This document shows, piece by piece, positions 32,451 through 47,800 of a DNA stretch of 64,000 nt (positions are counted from its first letter, which is position 1; the number at the start of each line of letters is the position of its first letter). The notes below the pieces were generated by a model. That model did not search any database and was not told the DNA's origin. It saw nothing but the letters and a program-made list of their open reading frames with translations. Origin of the DNA: Monosporascus cannonballus (taxonomy: Eukaryota; Ascomycota; Sordariomycetes; Xylariales); assembly GCA_004154925.1 (NCBI GenBank), contig QJNS01000011.1, positions 372,001 through 436,000 of the forward strand, written 5' to 3'. A program made the translations under genes and the position numbers.

Positions 32451-35400
32451 ATTCGCAACTAATTAATTTATAAAAGCTTTTATATCGATATAAATTTAAA
32501 CAAAAAAGATTAACAACCTTATTTAATGAAGAAAAGAATCTTTCGATAATTAAACCTGTTACATAAATGTCTCATTTATTTTAAAGCAGAAAGTAGTACT
32601 TTTATCGTATAGTTTTAAGTAACATATAATTAGCTTAGAGGTAAAAATAAAATATCAATTATTAAGAAACCTTTTAAAACAAAGTAAGTTATCTAATTAA
32701 ATATTACTCAGAAACTAGGAAACATTTTAAAATTTCTTAAATCTAAATTATTTAATAATATTTCCTCAAAATTACAATTTTTCTTTTTTCATAATATCGA
32801 ACTTATTTTAGGTACTTTTTTATTCGAGTTATTACACGTATTTCCCATGTAAAACTTATAATTAGAGGATTACTAAAAAAAGTAAGGACTTAATTTAACC
32901 TTATTATAAAAAGATATATTGACTAGTTAATAAAAAAGCAAACTTTACAATAATACGAATATATAATAATTTAAAATAATTGAAATAACTATTCACGAAG
33001 ACTTCTAGAAGAATGAATAAAAGACAAAAGCCGAAATATACATTTAATGGTTACAATAAAAAATTCGGCATTCAAATACGGTAGAACATTTATTTAACTA
33101 GGATTGAAGCTGAATTCAAACAAAAGGTATTAATAATCAAATTTTCAACGAGTTAAAAGAAATATAGAAAAGATTTTAAAAGTTTCATCGACTTAAATTC
33201 TTGTTAAATAATATCGTTATAGCAATTAAATTCGATAGCAGATAGTATATCTAGCGTAGCAAGAATAGAAACATTAAATATAATAAATCTCGACTTAATA
33301 GTAATATTTTCCGATATAACAATACTTTGCGTAATGTCGCACTAAAATCTTTAGAATTTCAGGTTATTTATAGGAAATGTTAGAACTAAATTATATACTA
33401 TAATTATTAAAAAATGGATTTAAAGTTATTAAGTATCTTTTATCTAAAAAACAATAACAAAACACTTAAATACTTATACTTGAAAATTAAGCTGAGAAAA
33501 TTCACAAAACGAATAAAAGTGTGATTAATCTAAACTAAACGTAATATAAAAAAAGATTATTACGATAAAAGATTTAACGCTAAATACGAAGAGCCAAGAA
33601 GTTGGCCTAAAGGGTATTAAAAAGATAATAATACATCTTAAAAGTATTTTAAGAAAAACTAAAAATAAATAAAGGATATTTATCTCGGAATGCTTAATCG
33701 ACATAGGAAAATATACGCCGTATATTATAAACTACGAAAATATTCAGTACATAATATATAAATAAAATTTCAATTTATTAACGGGTTGAATATATATATA
33801 TAAAAGGAATTGATTTTCTTAATTGATGCGGAGATAATAAAATAAATGAACGGTAATATCGTTATTTTCGAATTATTGTCTTACAAAACGATTAATTTCA
33901 TAAGATTGGCTAAAGAAAAAAAGTTATTTTAACTTTCTGTGAAAAAACATTTTCAAAAATTATCACAAACATTAATTTTTTATTACTATTTATTACAAAC
34001 CATAAAACAAATAAAGATTTAAAGAAAAGAAATCGAAAACTAACCGAAAACCTTTACTAAGAAGCAATAAATTTCAAAACGCATAATAAGACGTCGCGTA
34101 CTATACATAAAAACAATTTACAAAACAAGAAAAAGATTATGAGACGAAAAAGAAAATTTAATACAACTTAAAGAAATAATACGCCGGCAAAAATAACAAT
34201 TTCCGTAGCTTAATACAATATATAGTAAAATATAGATAAGGTTCAATATATTCAAAAAGAACAAAAAGATTATTTACAAAAAAGCCGCAAAATAACCAAA
34301 TCTAAAGAAAATAAAAGGAATTCCTAAAAAACGCTTTAAATATAACAATAAAAACCCTTAATAACATTATTACTTTAAAAGTACAAGTTGAAACGTATTA
34401 ATGTATTGCAATAATGGATAATAAAGCCCTAGGCCAAACTTATATTATACCGGATATTGTTAATACGTTTAAATTATTATAGAAATACAAATTAAAACCG
34501 TATATAAATATGAATACCAAAAATCAATATATTATGTGCGATAACGAGAGACTCTAATGTAAAATTAATTAATGTAAGGTTTTTATTTAAGACTGTTATT
34601 AAACGATAAATGTTAATATCATTTTATAAAGAATTACAATAAATTGTTAGAAATACCATAAATATACTAATATAAGAATCAAATTAATTGAAGGATTAAT
34701 TGGACAAAATTTGCTTTATATTTCATTAATAAATAAGGAAAATAAATTTAAGATTTTCGTATTCAATTAGAAATAGCAATAAATACAGATATGAGAATAC
34801 GGTAAACATCTTACTTATTAAAAGAACAAAATATAAAAAAAGTAATTAAATGTTGAAGAAACAGAGAACGTATTGTAATAGTTTTTGAAATAAATATTAA
34901 GAAATTAAATAACAACGTAAAATAACAGCGCCGAAGGTTAGAGAATCTAATTAATATATTAGTATAACATTATGAACATAAGCCGTATTTTAAAAAAGGG
35001 TTTAGTACAAAATTATCAAAATATAACAAATAAAATTATAAAAAGAATTTTAAAAAAAGGTTTATAAACGAAGTTGTACTGTATTTACAATCTTAGTAGA
35101 AACAAATTATACGCCTTTAGAAAATACTTGAAACATAAGTTATTAAAAAGGTAAATTCGATTTTCGAAATTACCTGCAAAGTACCTGATATCTTTCGCAT
35201 CTAAAAAACCTACAAATTACGACTTATAGTAGATTATCGATAATTAAACAATATTAGTGTTAAGATATTAAGTATTATATTCTCTAATTTTCAAAATAAT
35301 AATCCTATTTTACGAAATTATATAATTTCAAACGTTTAATCTTAAAATAAGTATAATTTTATTAAGGTTTTTTAAAAAAATGAATAATATTTTTTAAGTG

Positions 35401-38400
35401 GAGATATCATTTATTTAAAAACTTTATTATATCAATTATATTTATAAATATATTAATAATTTATCAATAAATAATAAATTATATATTATCAAAACAATGT
35501 ACCGTTTATATTATGGGTTGTTTTTACGACTTTTTTATTTATTCGAAAACAAATGAAATATAAAGTATATTTATAAAGCTGTTTAAGCTTTAGCGAATGA
35601 TAAACTATTAATTGACGTAAAAAGAAAATTAATTGTATAAATATAAATAAAGTATTTCCTGCATATGCTTATCTTAAGTGTATTAGAATAAATGTAAAGG
35701 AAATTATTATAATTATTAAATATATATTAATAACAATTTAAAAAATATATATATTTCTTAAAGTTACAAATTATTATAAGAGGTTTATGCGATATTGTAG
35801 TAAAGTTATTGTACATTTCATTAATTTTATTAGAAAAATATTTATAAATATTATATACGAAGAAAATATTAGAAAACTTAAAAACTCAATTATTAACGGT
35901 TTAATATTAATTATATATAATTTGACATATTTTATTAAAATAAAAACCGCTATTTCAGATTATGTATTGCGTATAATAATCGAATAGTAAAATAATGAAG
36001 GTGAATTATATCTTTATATATGTTTTTCCAACAAATTAAAACGAATTAAACTGACATACATCATTTTAAATCAGAAGTTTATGGTTATCGTTATTACATT
36101 TCAAAACTTTAGGTATTTCCTTTAATGAATATTTAGTAAATTAAAACTTATACAGATTATTACATTTTTACTCGTGTTATTACGATTTAAAGAATTTAAA
36201 GACGATAATTACAATATATATAAAGAAATAGCAAAATTTGATGTTGTTATTATTTATAAAAAAGGGTTAAAAACAACAAAACGGATATTTTAAGTAAATA
36301 ATTAAATTTCGAAAAAGATTTAATGAAAATTAACAATATTATTATTGTGCTTTTAAAAGGATATTTATGTTTATATTAAATTATAATACTACGTGTTATA
36401 TTTAACGATATATATTGAGAAATTAGAAAATAAAAGAATAATTTGTTATAAGAATCACCGCATAAATAAATTATCACTTTTTAAGGAATAATAAATATAT
36501 TTAGTACATAATATATAATAATATTACTTATATAATTATTTGAAGATTTTTAATTATTTACAAATTTAGAATACCTGAAAATAATTGTTACTTATTTATA
36601 ATTTTTCTTAGATAATGATAATAATTTAAAAAATACGATAAAATAAAAATGTTTATAATAATGTTAAAACATAATAATATAAATCTTACGAAAAATTATA
36701 TTTGATATTTCTCTTTAAAAAATATATGTATTATATTTAATTATTATGGATTTCATATTCACCCTCTTTTTATCAGAAAATCTAATAACAATATATTGCG
36801 GCAATGTTTCGTTTATCCTTAATGAGTATCTAAAATATTTTTAGACTTTATTTTATTACGAAGAAATAAAATTTAATGCAAAATATATGCTGCTTAGGAA
36901 TATCATTAATATATACCGGTTATTACGCGAAGTTCTTCATAAATTAAAAAATTACCTTTGTTTTAAAATTTTAACAAAGTGTTATAACATAAATTGGTTT
37001 AAAAGATGAGCTATTTAACGCCTTTATACTTTAAATAAATAAATAACTTAGACGAAACGATCAAAACGTATTCAAAAGAGCCTGTATATAACGAATATAA
37101 TAATTTGATTAGAAAGTAATATGGTCTTTAATTAATATATAATATTAATTATTATGAAAGTATTAAAGCAATTTTAATAAATGCAAATTTTGGTTTTATA
37201 TTTAATATTTTCAGCAACACGTATACCGGAGTTATTAATATTATATTAATACTTACGTGAAAATAATTAAAATACTTATATAGAAAACTAAAAATAACAT
37301 TGAAATTTGTGCGTAATTAAATAAGTAAGCAACATGATAAAGCCGGTTAAAATCATTAATTTCTCAAAGAGAAAAACTGGTTTATTTTATTATACAATAT
37401 ATTTAAATATATCGGTTTATATAATATTATTAAAATGTTTTTGGAAAAATTAATTAATGAAAGCTTATATGGAAGGAGATATTTTATTTAATTTTAAATA
37501 ATTTCGTAATTAAGTTAACATCAAATATTATTATATTTTATACGCTATATAATACGGTAAAAATAAAGAATGAAAGTATATATTCAGCAAAACAATTTTC
37601 TATATAAAACACCGATTTACTTAATACTTCATTAAATGGAAATGTTATTCAGATTCGGAAAATACTTAAAAACCTGCAAAAAGCCTTATAAATATATAAC
37701 GTTTATTATGTAATTTTTATCAATAACGACAAAATCCAGAATAACGTTTTAATTTAAGTTTTATAAAGTCAGCATTTATGGATGATTAAAGTTTTAATTA
37801 ATTATATTCATAGATTTAAAAATCTAAACTTTTATCATTAGTTCTTTTTTACGACATTTTAAGTTATTAAATTTAATAAAGCATAAAAAAATACAATTAA
37901 TAAGTTTAATATTTTATAGTTAATATAATTGCCGTTAATAACAAATAGGGAATAATCGAGTAAAGAAATCGGATAAACCCTTTTCAATAATTACTTTGTT
38001 TTTAAATAACGAATTTCTATAATATAATAATTAACTATAGAAATTGAAATATTTGTTTTATTATATAACTAGTTATAACATATATATTTCTTACTATAAA
38101 ACTCTTTTTCATTATTTACTAAATCAAGATTTTAAAGAATTAAAAAATAGAGTTTAATTTTAACCCTCTTCATTTTAATTAAGCTATTAAAGTATAACGT
38201 TATTCGGTATTACTAAACCGATATTTAGAAACATAATTAAACATTATTAAGAAAATAAACAATGTACTGAAAAAGGAATTTCAAGAATAAGATTTTTAAA
38301 GAAGGGAAAATCATATTATATTTTAACCAATTACGGCTTTAAAAAACGATTATAATAACCATGACAAAAATAATAAGTAAATAAAATTATAAATAGATTA

Positions 38401-38519
38401 TAAGTTTATTAGTAAGATATTAATAAGTTCAAAATTAAAATATGTATATTCGTTATTATTATATTTAAATAATATTAGTTCGTAATATAATTTCTTTATT
38501 TAAAACTGTTAAAAACTAA
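32451..38519 (+). pseudogene. Ty3/gypsy gag-pol relic, copy 3
   Basis: Pre-RT and RT sequences at 34600-35560 align with the 46.7-kb copy. The RT catalytic area near 35495-35560 reads VYIMGCFYDFFIYSKTNE, where YLDD would be expected, so the active site is destroyed. RNase H follows at 35787-35987. With LTRs at 32032 and about 38520 this is roughly a full-length element of 6.5 kb. The integrase and chromodomain are not readable. Confidence 0.6.
35787..35987 (+). pseudogene. RNase H domain start of gypsy copy 3, uninterrupted run
   Basis: A 66-codon open run contains KLKNSIINGLILIIYNLTY and then IKIKTAISDYVLRIIIE. This matches the gypsy pattern of a connection helix, a P-I-L...Y-D-P motif and the RNase H start T-D-A-S-D-Y-V-L-G. 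The catalytic Asp of T-D-A has become Ala/Ile, so it is inactive. It is simply the part of the dead pol that by chance gained no stop. Confidence 0.65.
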
Positions 38520-38906
38520 TCGGGTCTGCTAAGAGGAACGGTTAGACCACTTAATGCCACCCCCACTTAATTACGTATTAAGGATCCGAATAAACTTTCG
38601 GATCTAGGAGAAAGTTACCATAAAGGATTTAAGGGGATAAAGAAATCTAGAGAAATTACTAAAATAAAATTTTTAAGAGAATTTAGAGATTAGAAAATAT
38701 CCTTATAAAGATATATACGTTCGTTACTTCTTATAGTTTAAATAACTTTAGCTTCTAATACTTATTAATGCTTATAATTTGGTTACTTAAAATACTTTTA
38801 GGATTAGAAAACGTAACAAGTTTTTACATTTATTAGTTAAAGTTTTACGAAATTTCTGTTAACATAAATCCGTACATCTTAAGTTTAATACTTAATTAAA
38901 CCGTTT
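38520..38906 (+). repeat. LTR family B variant
   Basis: The first 150 bp (GGTCTGCTAAGAGGAACGG, GGATCCGAATAAACTTTCGG) differ from other family B copies. From ATATATACGTTCGTTACTTC on it is colinear with 43730-43930, up to CCGTTTAGCCGTTATACG. It precedes gag of copy 4. Confidence 0.6.
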
Positions 38907-38959
38907 AGCCGTTATACGTTGCAAGTTTTTATTTAGTAATACCGTTTAACTTTAAACAA

Positions 38960-41900
38960 TATCGCCGACATTATATGTATTAATAAGCAACCCGAACAGA
39001 TTATTTACCAGGGTTTTTATAATCTAAATCTTGTAAGGGAATGGAGGAAAAAATGCAATAATTTCCCGTTTTTCGAAAAGCAATTCTTCGACGCCTAGAT
39101 ATTATAAATAAACGTATTATTCAACTAGAAAAGGATAAACAAGATTTTACGACGTTTTTCTAAGTTATTTATAAAAAGCCTAAGAAAAAAGAGAAAGCTT
39201 CCGAAATCGAAAAACACTTTTGGACGAGCCAAATTATTTAGTTAAACTTTATTAAAAATACCAGGAAAAATACTTAAGCTCCTTAAGCCAAAACCCTTTG
39301 ACCGTATCCTAATTAAAATATAATTATTTTTATTTAATATCGAACATATTCGAAATAATTTTGGTTCGACTTATTACGGCTATTGTGCAACTCAGATTTA
39401 CGGTTAAACGATTTACCGGACATGCGGCCACTTAATTTAAGCTTATTAGAGGGGAATATATTATTTTATTAAACAAAAATTAAAACGCGAAAATAATATA
39501 AGTTTATCAAAATTACGAATAATTCGAACAAATATTAAGGAAAGGGTTCGGAATAATAAAAAAAATAAAGGCCGAAATGAAATTCCAGTAATTACTATAA
39601 AAAAAGATTAACATCCGGTTAGGTTAATACGTGTATTTCGCTGGCATCTAAATTAAATTAAGGATAAAAAGCGCTAATAGCTAAGTTTTTCGACAATTTG
39701 AAAAAGAAAACACAAAAAAAGGTTTTTAAATTGGATCGACCCGATTATATTTCGGATTATATTATTACAGCGCTTAAAATTGACGACCAGTAACATATCT
39801 GGCGTACTAAAGGTACTAAAGGAGAAAATAATAACAAATTTCGATTTACGGCTAACACTAGCATTTTTCGACGTAATAACATTTTTTACGATATAGAATC
39901 GGAATTTATAGAATTCGGAATTATTTATAAAAAGGACTAGCACAAGATTAACTGCTGTAATTATAAGAAAAAAGGACATAAAACTTATGAATATTTTTTA
40001 TCTAAAAAATTACCACAAAATAACTCAATACCTCTATTGAAAGAACAGTCCAAAGATAAGTATAAGAACGATAATAAGATTATTAACATAATTCGGACCC
40101 AGTATGAAACCGGACCGCCTCGGTAAGAAATTCAACAAAAAATGCAAAAAGTCAAAAAAACTGGCCAAGAAATCATCCAAAAAATAACAAGAACCCTTTA
40201 GACAATAGCTGAAAAAACATCAGAAATAAAAAAAACGTTTATCATGAAACCTCTGATCGATACGGCAAAATGCACGCTATGTATTGTTGATAACAGAAGT
40301 ACCTTGATTATAAAAAATGGAAACGGCATATTTATAAAAGAATTACCCGTATATATTACGAAACATTCGATTTTTCAAACTGAACGGAAAATAAAAAAAA
40401 TAAATAATAATATCGGCATGTACGATTTATAACCTAGGAAGATAACGTTTACTACTTAGCCGTAATAAAAAACTAGCCTAAAAAAATAATATCCGTAGAA
40501 AAAAACTTTTTTAGCACTATAAGTAGTATAACTATTACATGGAAAATGGATTAATCCAATATATAATAAATAAATATTACTAAAACGCTATTACAAATCT
40601 CTATTTTGAATTGGCATTAATTATAAACACTAACGAAAATAAAGATCCGATAAAGGAATTTCGACAATTTACTGAAGGACATTATTAAGAAAATAACCAA
40701 TTCCAGGAAACCAAGTAAGATATTATGTACCATAGTGGAAAACAATTTATATACTAAACAAAAAATTACAACAAAATTGAAAATAACTATTATAAATGGA
40801 AAATATAATATATCGACAATAACGACAAATATAACAGGTTAACGCATTATACAGAAAGATATATATAAAGCGCGACAGATTCGAATAAAAGTTAAAAAAG
40901 AATTGCCTGTAAAAAAGTTATAAAATAACAAAACTTAAAGAAATTAAAAATTCCTAAAAGAGTTTAAATGTAACAATAAAAGCTATTGATAACCTTATTA
41001 CATTAAATATATAAATTAGAACGTATTATTATACTGTAATAATAAATTACAAACCTTTACGCAGAAGTTATATTATATCGAATATAATTGACAAACGTAA
41101 ATTGGTATAAAAATACAAACTAAAGGCTTATATAACGGCAAATACTAAAAATAAAGAATTTGATTACGACAAAGAGGAAGTTTTACTTAAAACTAATTAT
41201 GTTCAAATTTTTATTTAAGAACGGAACTAATTAATTAATATCAACATCGTTATATTTAGGAATTACGTCATTATCGTCAAAAAACTATAAGTATACCAAT
41301 ATAAAACTTTAATTAATAGAAGACCTGGCTAGGTAAGGTTTATTGTATATCTTATTAATAAGTAAAAAAACGATATTTTAATATTTAATCGAAAAAAGCG
41401 ACAAATACAGGTATTAGAATAGGATAAATGCCTTATTATCTAAGGCAATAAAATATCAGAAAAAAGTGAATATTAAAGAGAAAAATGATGCATTATTATT
41501 ATTATTAAAGAAGGATTATAAGAATTAAATGACGATCTAAACTCCTAGCTCCAACGATTAAAGAATTTAATTAATATATTATTATAATACCGCTAATATA
41601 ACCGATTTTTCAAAACAAAGCTTAATATGAAATTACCAGAATATAACAAGTAAAATTATGAAATAATTCTTAAAAAGGCTTTTCGACGAAATTTTATCTT
41701 ATTTATAACTTTAACGAAAACGAATTACGCGTTTTTAAGAAATATTTAAAAAATCGATTGCAAAAAGAATAAATTCGACTTTCGAAATTATTAACAGAAT
41801 ATCAATTGTTTTTTGTATATAAAAAAACGAGAAATTACGACGTATAATTCATTATTAACAATTAAACGATATTATTATTATATATAGAATATTATTACAC

Positions 41901-43499
41901 TTAATTACAAAAATAAACAAGCGTTTATATAGACCCCAATACTGTATCATATTCGACATTAAAAATAAATATAACATTATTAAAATTAAAAAAATATATA
42001 AATGAAAAATAAGATTTACAACGAAATACATATTACTTAAGTACTTGGTTATATTAATAAAATTTACGAACGTATTAATGACCATCTAATAAATAATAAA
42101 TTATGTATTACGAAAGTGTTTCGATACTTTCGTTATATATTACCTTAATAACATTCGTTTTTTTCGCAAACGGACAAAGGCTATATAAGATACGTTTACT
42201 AAGCTTTTCAAACTTTATTGGTCGTAAAGTTATTTGTTAACCTAAAAAACGTTAATTTTATATCTAAGAACTAAAGTATTTAGAATATACTATTCCGTTA
42301 AGATATATTAGAATGAAACCCTAATATTGCGGGACTTACAAAATAGCGAACGTTAACGATAATTAATGAATTATAAATATTTCTTTAACGTATTAATTAT
42401 GTTTGGAAATTTATTCGAAATTTTATTAAAATTATTATATCCTGAATTAACTTTTCGAAAAAACCTTTTTAAATAAACGCTTCAAATCAAAAATATTTCA
42501 GAAAATTACGTATGTAATTATTAACGAATCAATAATAATTCTATACCATTTAATACAACTCATTGAATTACAAACCGATATTTCGGATTTTATATCAAGT
42601 GTAATAATTAAATAATGAAATAAGTAACACAAATTATACCTTATTATATTTTTTTATCTAAGTTAAAAAGAACCGAACTTAATTACGGTATACCAAATAA
42701 GGAACTTATTGGTATTATTATAGTATTTCTAAAATTCAAATACATTCTTAGGAAAACTTTGAATTAGGTTATAATTCTTTCAGATTATCAGAGTTTTACG
42801 CGTTTTATTACAACTAGAAAATATATAAGACGATAATTAAAACACGCAAGAAAATGGTGAATTTCAGTTTTGTTATTATAGATAAAAAAGGTTCAGAAAC
42901 GGCAAAACAGATACCTTCAACAGGTGACCAGATTTCGAAAAAAATAAATTAAAGTTAATTGTAAAATTTTTGATATTATTACAAAAGGATATTTACGCTT
43001 ACGACAGATTACGACGATCTGTTTATGCCCTTTAATATATATGAAAAAAAATCCGACAATATAATAACAAACTTTTAAATGACCAAAAAATAAATAAAAT
43101 ACAAATTCTAGACAAGTGTCAGAAGGTTCTGGTACGAAAGATATATGAACATTAACTATATAAATATTCAGCTATCCATAAAACTCTAAAACAGCTTTAA
43201 CGTACATATTATTTTCCGAAAATAAAAATAATGATTTAAAGAACTCGAATATAATGCGATCAATATAATAAAGCCAAGGTACAACGATATAAACCCTGTA
43301 GAAAATTATAACTATTACCAGTTTTAAAACGATTATAGGACTTAATTATTATGGATTTTATTACCAAACTTCACTTATTCAAAAATTTCATGATAAAACT
43401 GTATTATAATAATGTTTTCGTTATCGTTATTTCGATTTTCAAATTTTCTTTATTTCTTGTTTTATTACAAAAATATTGATGTAAAATAAATGACATATA
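38960..43499 (+). pseudogene. Ty3/gypsy gag-pol relic, copy 4, integrase cut by copy 5
   Basis: The leader and gag start (CAACCCGAACAG at about 38990) are colinear with copy 5. At 40244-40432 a 62-codon open run (LPVYITKHSIFQ...INNNIGMYDL) matches 45265-45450 of copy 5. RT spans about 41640-42340; its catalytic motif reads YYLNNI at about 42143-42160, both Asp changed to Asn by G-to-A. RNase H is near 42590. Integrase begins with IIMDFITKLHLFKN at about 43350. The frame ends at 43499, exactly where the LTR of copy 5 starts, so copy 5 inserted into this integrase or the rest was lost. The remaining integrase was not found downstream. Confidence 0.7.
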
Positions 43500-43930
43500 T
43501 GTTATGATCTAACGGTTTTGGCCCTTCATAGACGGTCGGGGCCCCAGAGGAAACCAGCCCCGATCTACGCCAAGAAGTTACGTGACTGGCTTAATGGGGT
43601 TAACGTTATTGTTGGTTTAAGGACGTTAAGCTAGTTAAGCTACGAAAGGTTTAAAAAGGCTTAAAGGGACGTATTTAACTAAATATCTTTAATCCAGTCA
43701 AAGATATCTTAAGCTAGAATAAGGATATATACGTTTATTATTTCCATAATTTAAATAGTTTTAGTTTATAATACTTATTAATAGCAATCGTTTATAATAT
43801 AACTTTTATACTTTTGGTATTAAAAGACGTAATTAAGTTACCTTATTGCTATAAAGTCTTACGATATTTCTGTAAATATAAACCTGAACGATTAAGGTTT
43901 AATAATTGGTTAAACATTAAGTCGTTATAC
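43500..43930 (+). repeat. LTR family B, 5' LTR of gypsy copy 5
   Basis: Begins TGTTATGATCTAACGGTTTT, with GGTCGGGGCCCC near 43540, and is colinear with 14161-14555. The 5' half keeps normal composition. The gag leader starts about 50 bp after its end. Confidence 0.75.
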
Positions 43931-43985
43931 GTTGTAAGCTTGTGTTCAGTAATATCGTTAAATTCTAAGCAATATCGCCGACATT

Positions 43986-45450
43986 ATGTTTACTAGCAAG
44001 CAACCCGAACAGTCCATTTACCAGGTCCCTGATAACCTGAATACTGGAATGGAATCGGAGGAGAAAAAAAGAAGCCTTATTTTTTTCGAGAAGAAATTTT
44101 GCGATGTTTGGACGTTATGGACGAACGTATTATTTAATTTGAAAGAGATAATAATGATTTTACGACGTCCCTTTAAGTTACTTATAAGAAGTTTAAAGAA
44201 AAAGCGAAAATTCTCGAGACCGAAAAGCATTTTCGAACAAAGAACGTTATTTAGTTAAATTTTACTATGGAATTAAAAAGGTTTTTAAATTTTCTAAGTT
44301 AGAATTTTTCGATAGAACTTGAATTAAGTTATAATTACTTTTGATTTAATACCGAATATATTTCGGGTAGTTGCTTATTCGATTAATTAAGTTTATTATG
44401 TAAATCAAATTTATAATCGGACGATTTATTATATATATAGGTATTTGGTTAAAGCTCGTTATAAAAGAAATATATTATTTTATTACATAAAAATCGAAAG
44501 TCGGAAATAATATAAATTTATAATAATTACAAATAATTTAAGCAAATATTAACGAAAATTTTCTAAATAATTAACAAAAAATAAAAACCGAAATACCGAT
44601 CTAATAGTTATAATAAAAAAGATTAATATCGAGTTATGGCAATATATTAATTTAATTAGCCTTTAAATTAAATTAAGGATAAAAAGTATTAATAGCTAAG
44701 TTTTTCGACGGCCTAAAAAAGGATACCAGAAATTTTTTAAATTTAATCGGCTTAATTATTTATCGGATTATATCGTTATAGCAGTTAAAATCGACCATCG
44801 ATAATACGTTTAACATATTAAAGGTATTAAAGGAAAAAATAATATTAAGGCACGATACGTAACTAATTTTAACGCTTTTTAATATAATAATATTTTTTAC
44901 GGCACCGAACTAGGGCTTTTAGAACTAAGAGGTATTTATCGAAGAAGCTGGAGCCAAATTAAATGTTTTCATTATAATACAATAAGGTATAAGGTAACGT
45001 AATATAAAGTATTTAAAAAATCCCGATAAAATAACTGGAAATCTATACCTAAAGAATAATCCAAAAAGAATCAAAGAAATAAAAGCAAACTTATTAGTAT
45101 AATTCGGCCTAAAGATGTATTAGACCCCTTATAGCGAAAATTCCAATAAGGAATGCGCGAAGCCAGAAGACTGGTTTTATTAGTATTACAAGTGTAACAA
45201 AAAGCATTATAAGGATAATTGCGCAAATACCAGAGTTATAGAAAGAAAATCTATCTCAGAACCTAAAATCCATACGGCAGAATATACGGTATATATTTCC
45301 GACGATTAAAATATCCGGATTACAGAAAATAAAAATAATATATTTGCGGACGGATTACCAGCATATGTTATGAAGGATTCTATTTTCCCAATCAAACCGG
45401 AATTAATAAAAACGATAATTAATAATATCGATATTTTCGATTTATAACCC
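43986..45450 (+). pseudogene. Gag of gypsy copy 5
   Basis: The start reads MFTSKQPEQSIYQVPDNLN, preserved in copy 4 too, followed by an open run to 44258. A nucleocapsid knuckle remnant, YKCNKKHYKDNC, lies at about 45194-45230, with one Cys probably changed to Tyr. The tail (LPAYVMKDSIFP...INNIDIFDL) ends with a stop near 45447, matching copy 4. Gag would form the virus-like particle. Several in-frame stops fit CAA, CAG or CGA changed by RIP. Confidence 0.65.
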
Positions 45451-47800
45451 CAGAAAATATTTAAAAACTGGCCGAAACAAAAAGCTAGCCCGAAAAAAAT
45501 AATGCTTATAAAAAAACCTTTTCTGTTATTATTAGTAATATGAGTACTAACGGAAGAGGAGTTAAGCCAATATATAAAAGAAAAATATTACCAAAACATT
45601 ATTACAGATTTTTATTTTTAATTAGCATTTATTATAAACTTTTACGAAAGGAAAGTTATTTAAAAAGAAAGATATTAATTTATAAAAAGACTTTAAAAAG
45701 ATAATTAATATAATACATAATAGGATATAGTCGAAATTATGAAAGAACAAATTACTCTACAAGCAAAAAAACTATAATAAAATTAAAAGTAATTGATATA
45801 ACTTGAAGAAATAATACGCCGGCAATAGCAATAAATGTAACAACTTAACGCGTCAAATACAGAAATATAAATAAAGCTCGATAAATTCGAATAAAAGTTA
45901 AAAAAACATTTATTCATAAAAAAGCCGCAAAATAACGAAACTTAAAGAAGTTAGAATAATTCTTAAAAAAGGCTTTAAACGCGACGATAGGAGCGGTTAA
46001 TAACTTTATTACTTTGGATATACGAATCGGAACGTATTAGTATATCGTAATGGTGGACTGCGAAATTCTAAGCGGGAATTATATTATACTGAAAATAACT
46101 AATAAGCTTAAACTGCTAAGAAAATGTAAATTAAAACTTTATATAACGACAAATGCCGAAATTAGAAATTTGCTTACGATAACTAAATAATTATACGCGA
46201 AATTAATTACCTTGAAATTTTTATTTAAAAATAACATTAAACAGTTAATTTCGATATTATTTGCTTTAAAAATTGCGATAAAGTTTTAAAATTTTTATAG
46301 ATATATTAATAGGAAATCTTAATTAATAAAAAGGTTAGCCAAGCAAGTTTTGTCTTATATCTCATTAGCAAATAAAAAAATAATATTTTAATATTCGATC
46401 GAAAATGGCGACAAATATAGGCATAAGGATACGATAAAAACGTTATCACCTAAAGGGATAAAAGATAAAAAAAAGAATAAGCATTACAAGAATACGACGT
46501 ATTGTTACTACAATTAACCCGAAATTAAAACAATTAAATAACTAACTAAAACAACAACGCTAAAGGTCAAAAAGTCTAAGTAATATTTTAATATAAAATC
46601 AAAAATACGAACACTCTTTCAGAAAAAGGTTTATTACGAAATTACTTAAAATATAACGAATAAGACCATAAAATAATCTTTAAAGAAAAGTTTTTAACAA
46701 AGTTTTATCTTATTTACAACCTTAACGAAAACGAATTACGTACTTTTAGAAAATGCCTAGAAAATCGGTTACAGAAAAAGTAAATTCGACTGTCCAAATT
46801 ACTAGCAAAATATCTTATATTTTTCGTGCCAAAAAAAAAACGGAAAGCTACAACTTATGGTTAATTATCGATAACTAAATAACATTATTATTAAAGATCG
46901 AGTAGTATTATCCCAAATTATAAAAATAAAAAATCGACTTTACGGAACCAAATAATTTATAATATTCGAATTCAAAAATAAATATAACCTTGTTAAAATT
47001 AAAAAAGGCCATAAATAAAAAATATCCTTGATGACCAAATACGGACTATTTAAGTATTTGGTTATATTAATAGGATTTACAAACGTACTAATAATTTTCT
47101 AATGGATAATCAACTATATGTTACGAAAATACCTCGATAATTTTGTTATATATTACCTCGACGACATTTTTATCTTTTTAAAAACAGAAAAAACAAATAT
47201 AAAATACGTTTATAAAATTGGTTAAGTTTTACAAAACGTAAAGCTATTTATTAACACAAAAGAAAATTAATTCTATATACAGAAAAGAAAACATTTAAAA
47301 CATATTATTTTCTCAGAATATATTAAGATAAACCCCAAAACGATTATTATAATCACAAAATAATAAAAGTTAATAATAATGAAAAAGGTAAAGGTATTTT
47401 TTAAATTTGCCAATTACTATAAGAAATTTTTTCGGAACATTAGCAAAATAATTATTCCTTTAACGAACTTTACGAAAAAAAAATTAAATAAACGTTTAAA
47501 ACAGAAAGGCATATAATTTCCAGCGAATTAATACTAATCTTATAGAATTTAAACCGCCTGATTAAATTAAAAACTGATATTTCAAATTACGCATTCAACG
47601 AAATAATCAGATAATAAAATAATTAAAACAAATTGTACTGTATTATATTTTTTATATAAATTAAAAGAAATAAGTGTAATTACGGTATTCTAGATAAAGA
47701 ATTTATGGTTATTAGTATAACATTTTAAGAATTTAAATATTTCCTATAGGAAAACTTAAACCAAATCAAGGTTTATAGGGATTATCAAATTTTACCCGAT
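45451..47800 (+). pseudogene. Protease, reverse transcriptase and RNase H of gypsy copy 5
   Basis: The protease region near 45990-46090 reads GAVNNFITLD, with the catalytic D-S/T-G lost. RT is readable from about 46640: DHKIIFKEKF, LIYNLNENELRTFRKCLENR and LIFFVPKK, then YNLVKIKKGHK at about 46980, and the intact catalytic motif YYLDDIFI at 47151-47174. RNase H starts with KTDISNYAF at about 47575. Stops are scattered, for example TAA replacing Gln or Arg codons. The blocks and order are those of Ty3/gypsy pol. This is the least mutated RT of the five plus-strand copies and the only one with both active-site Asp preserved, but it cannot be expressed. Confidence 0.8.

Noticed and set aside
39674..44230. 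Minus-strand frames at 39674-39979, 41855-42085 and 44018-44230
   Set aside because: Antisense to gag and RT of plus-strand gypsy copies; they reflect low stop density by chance.
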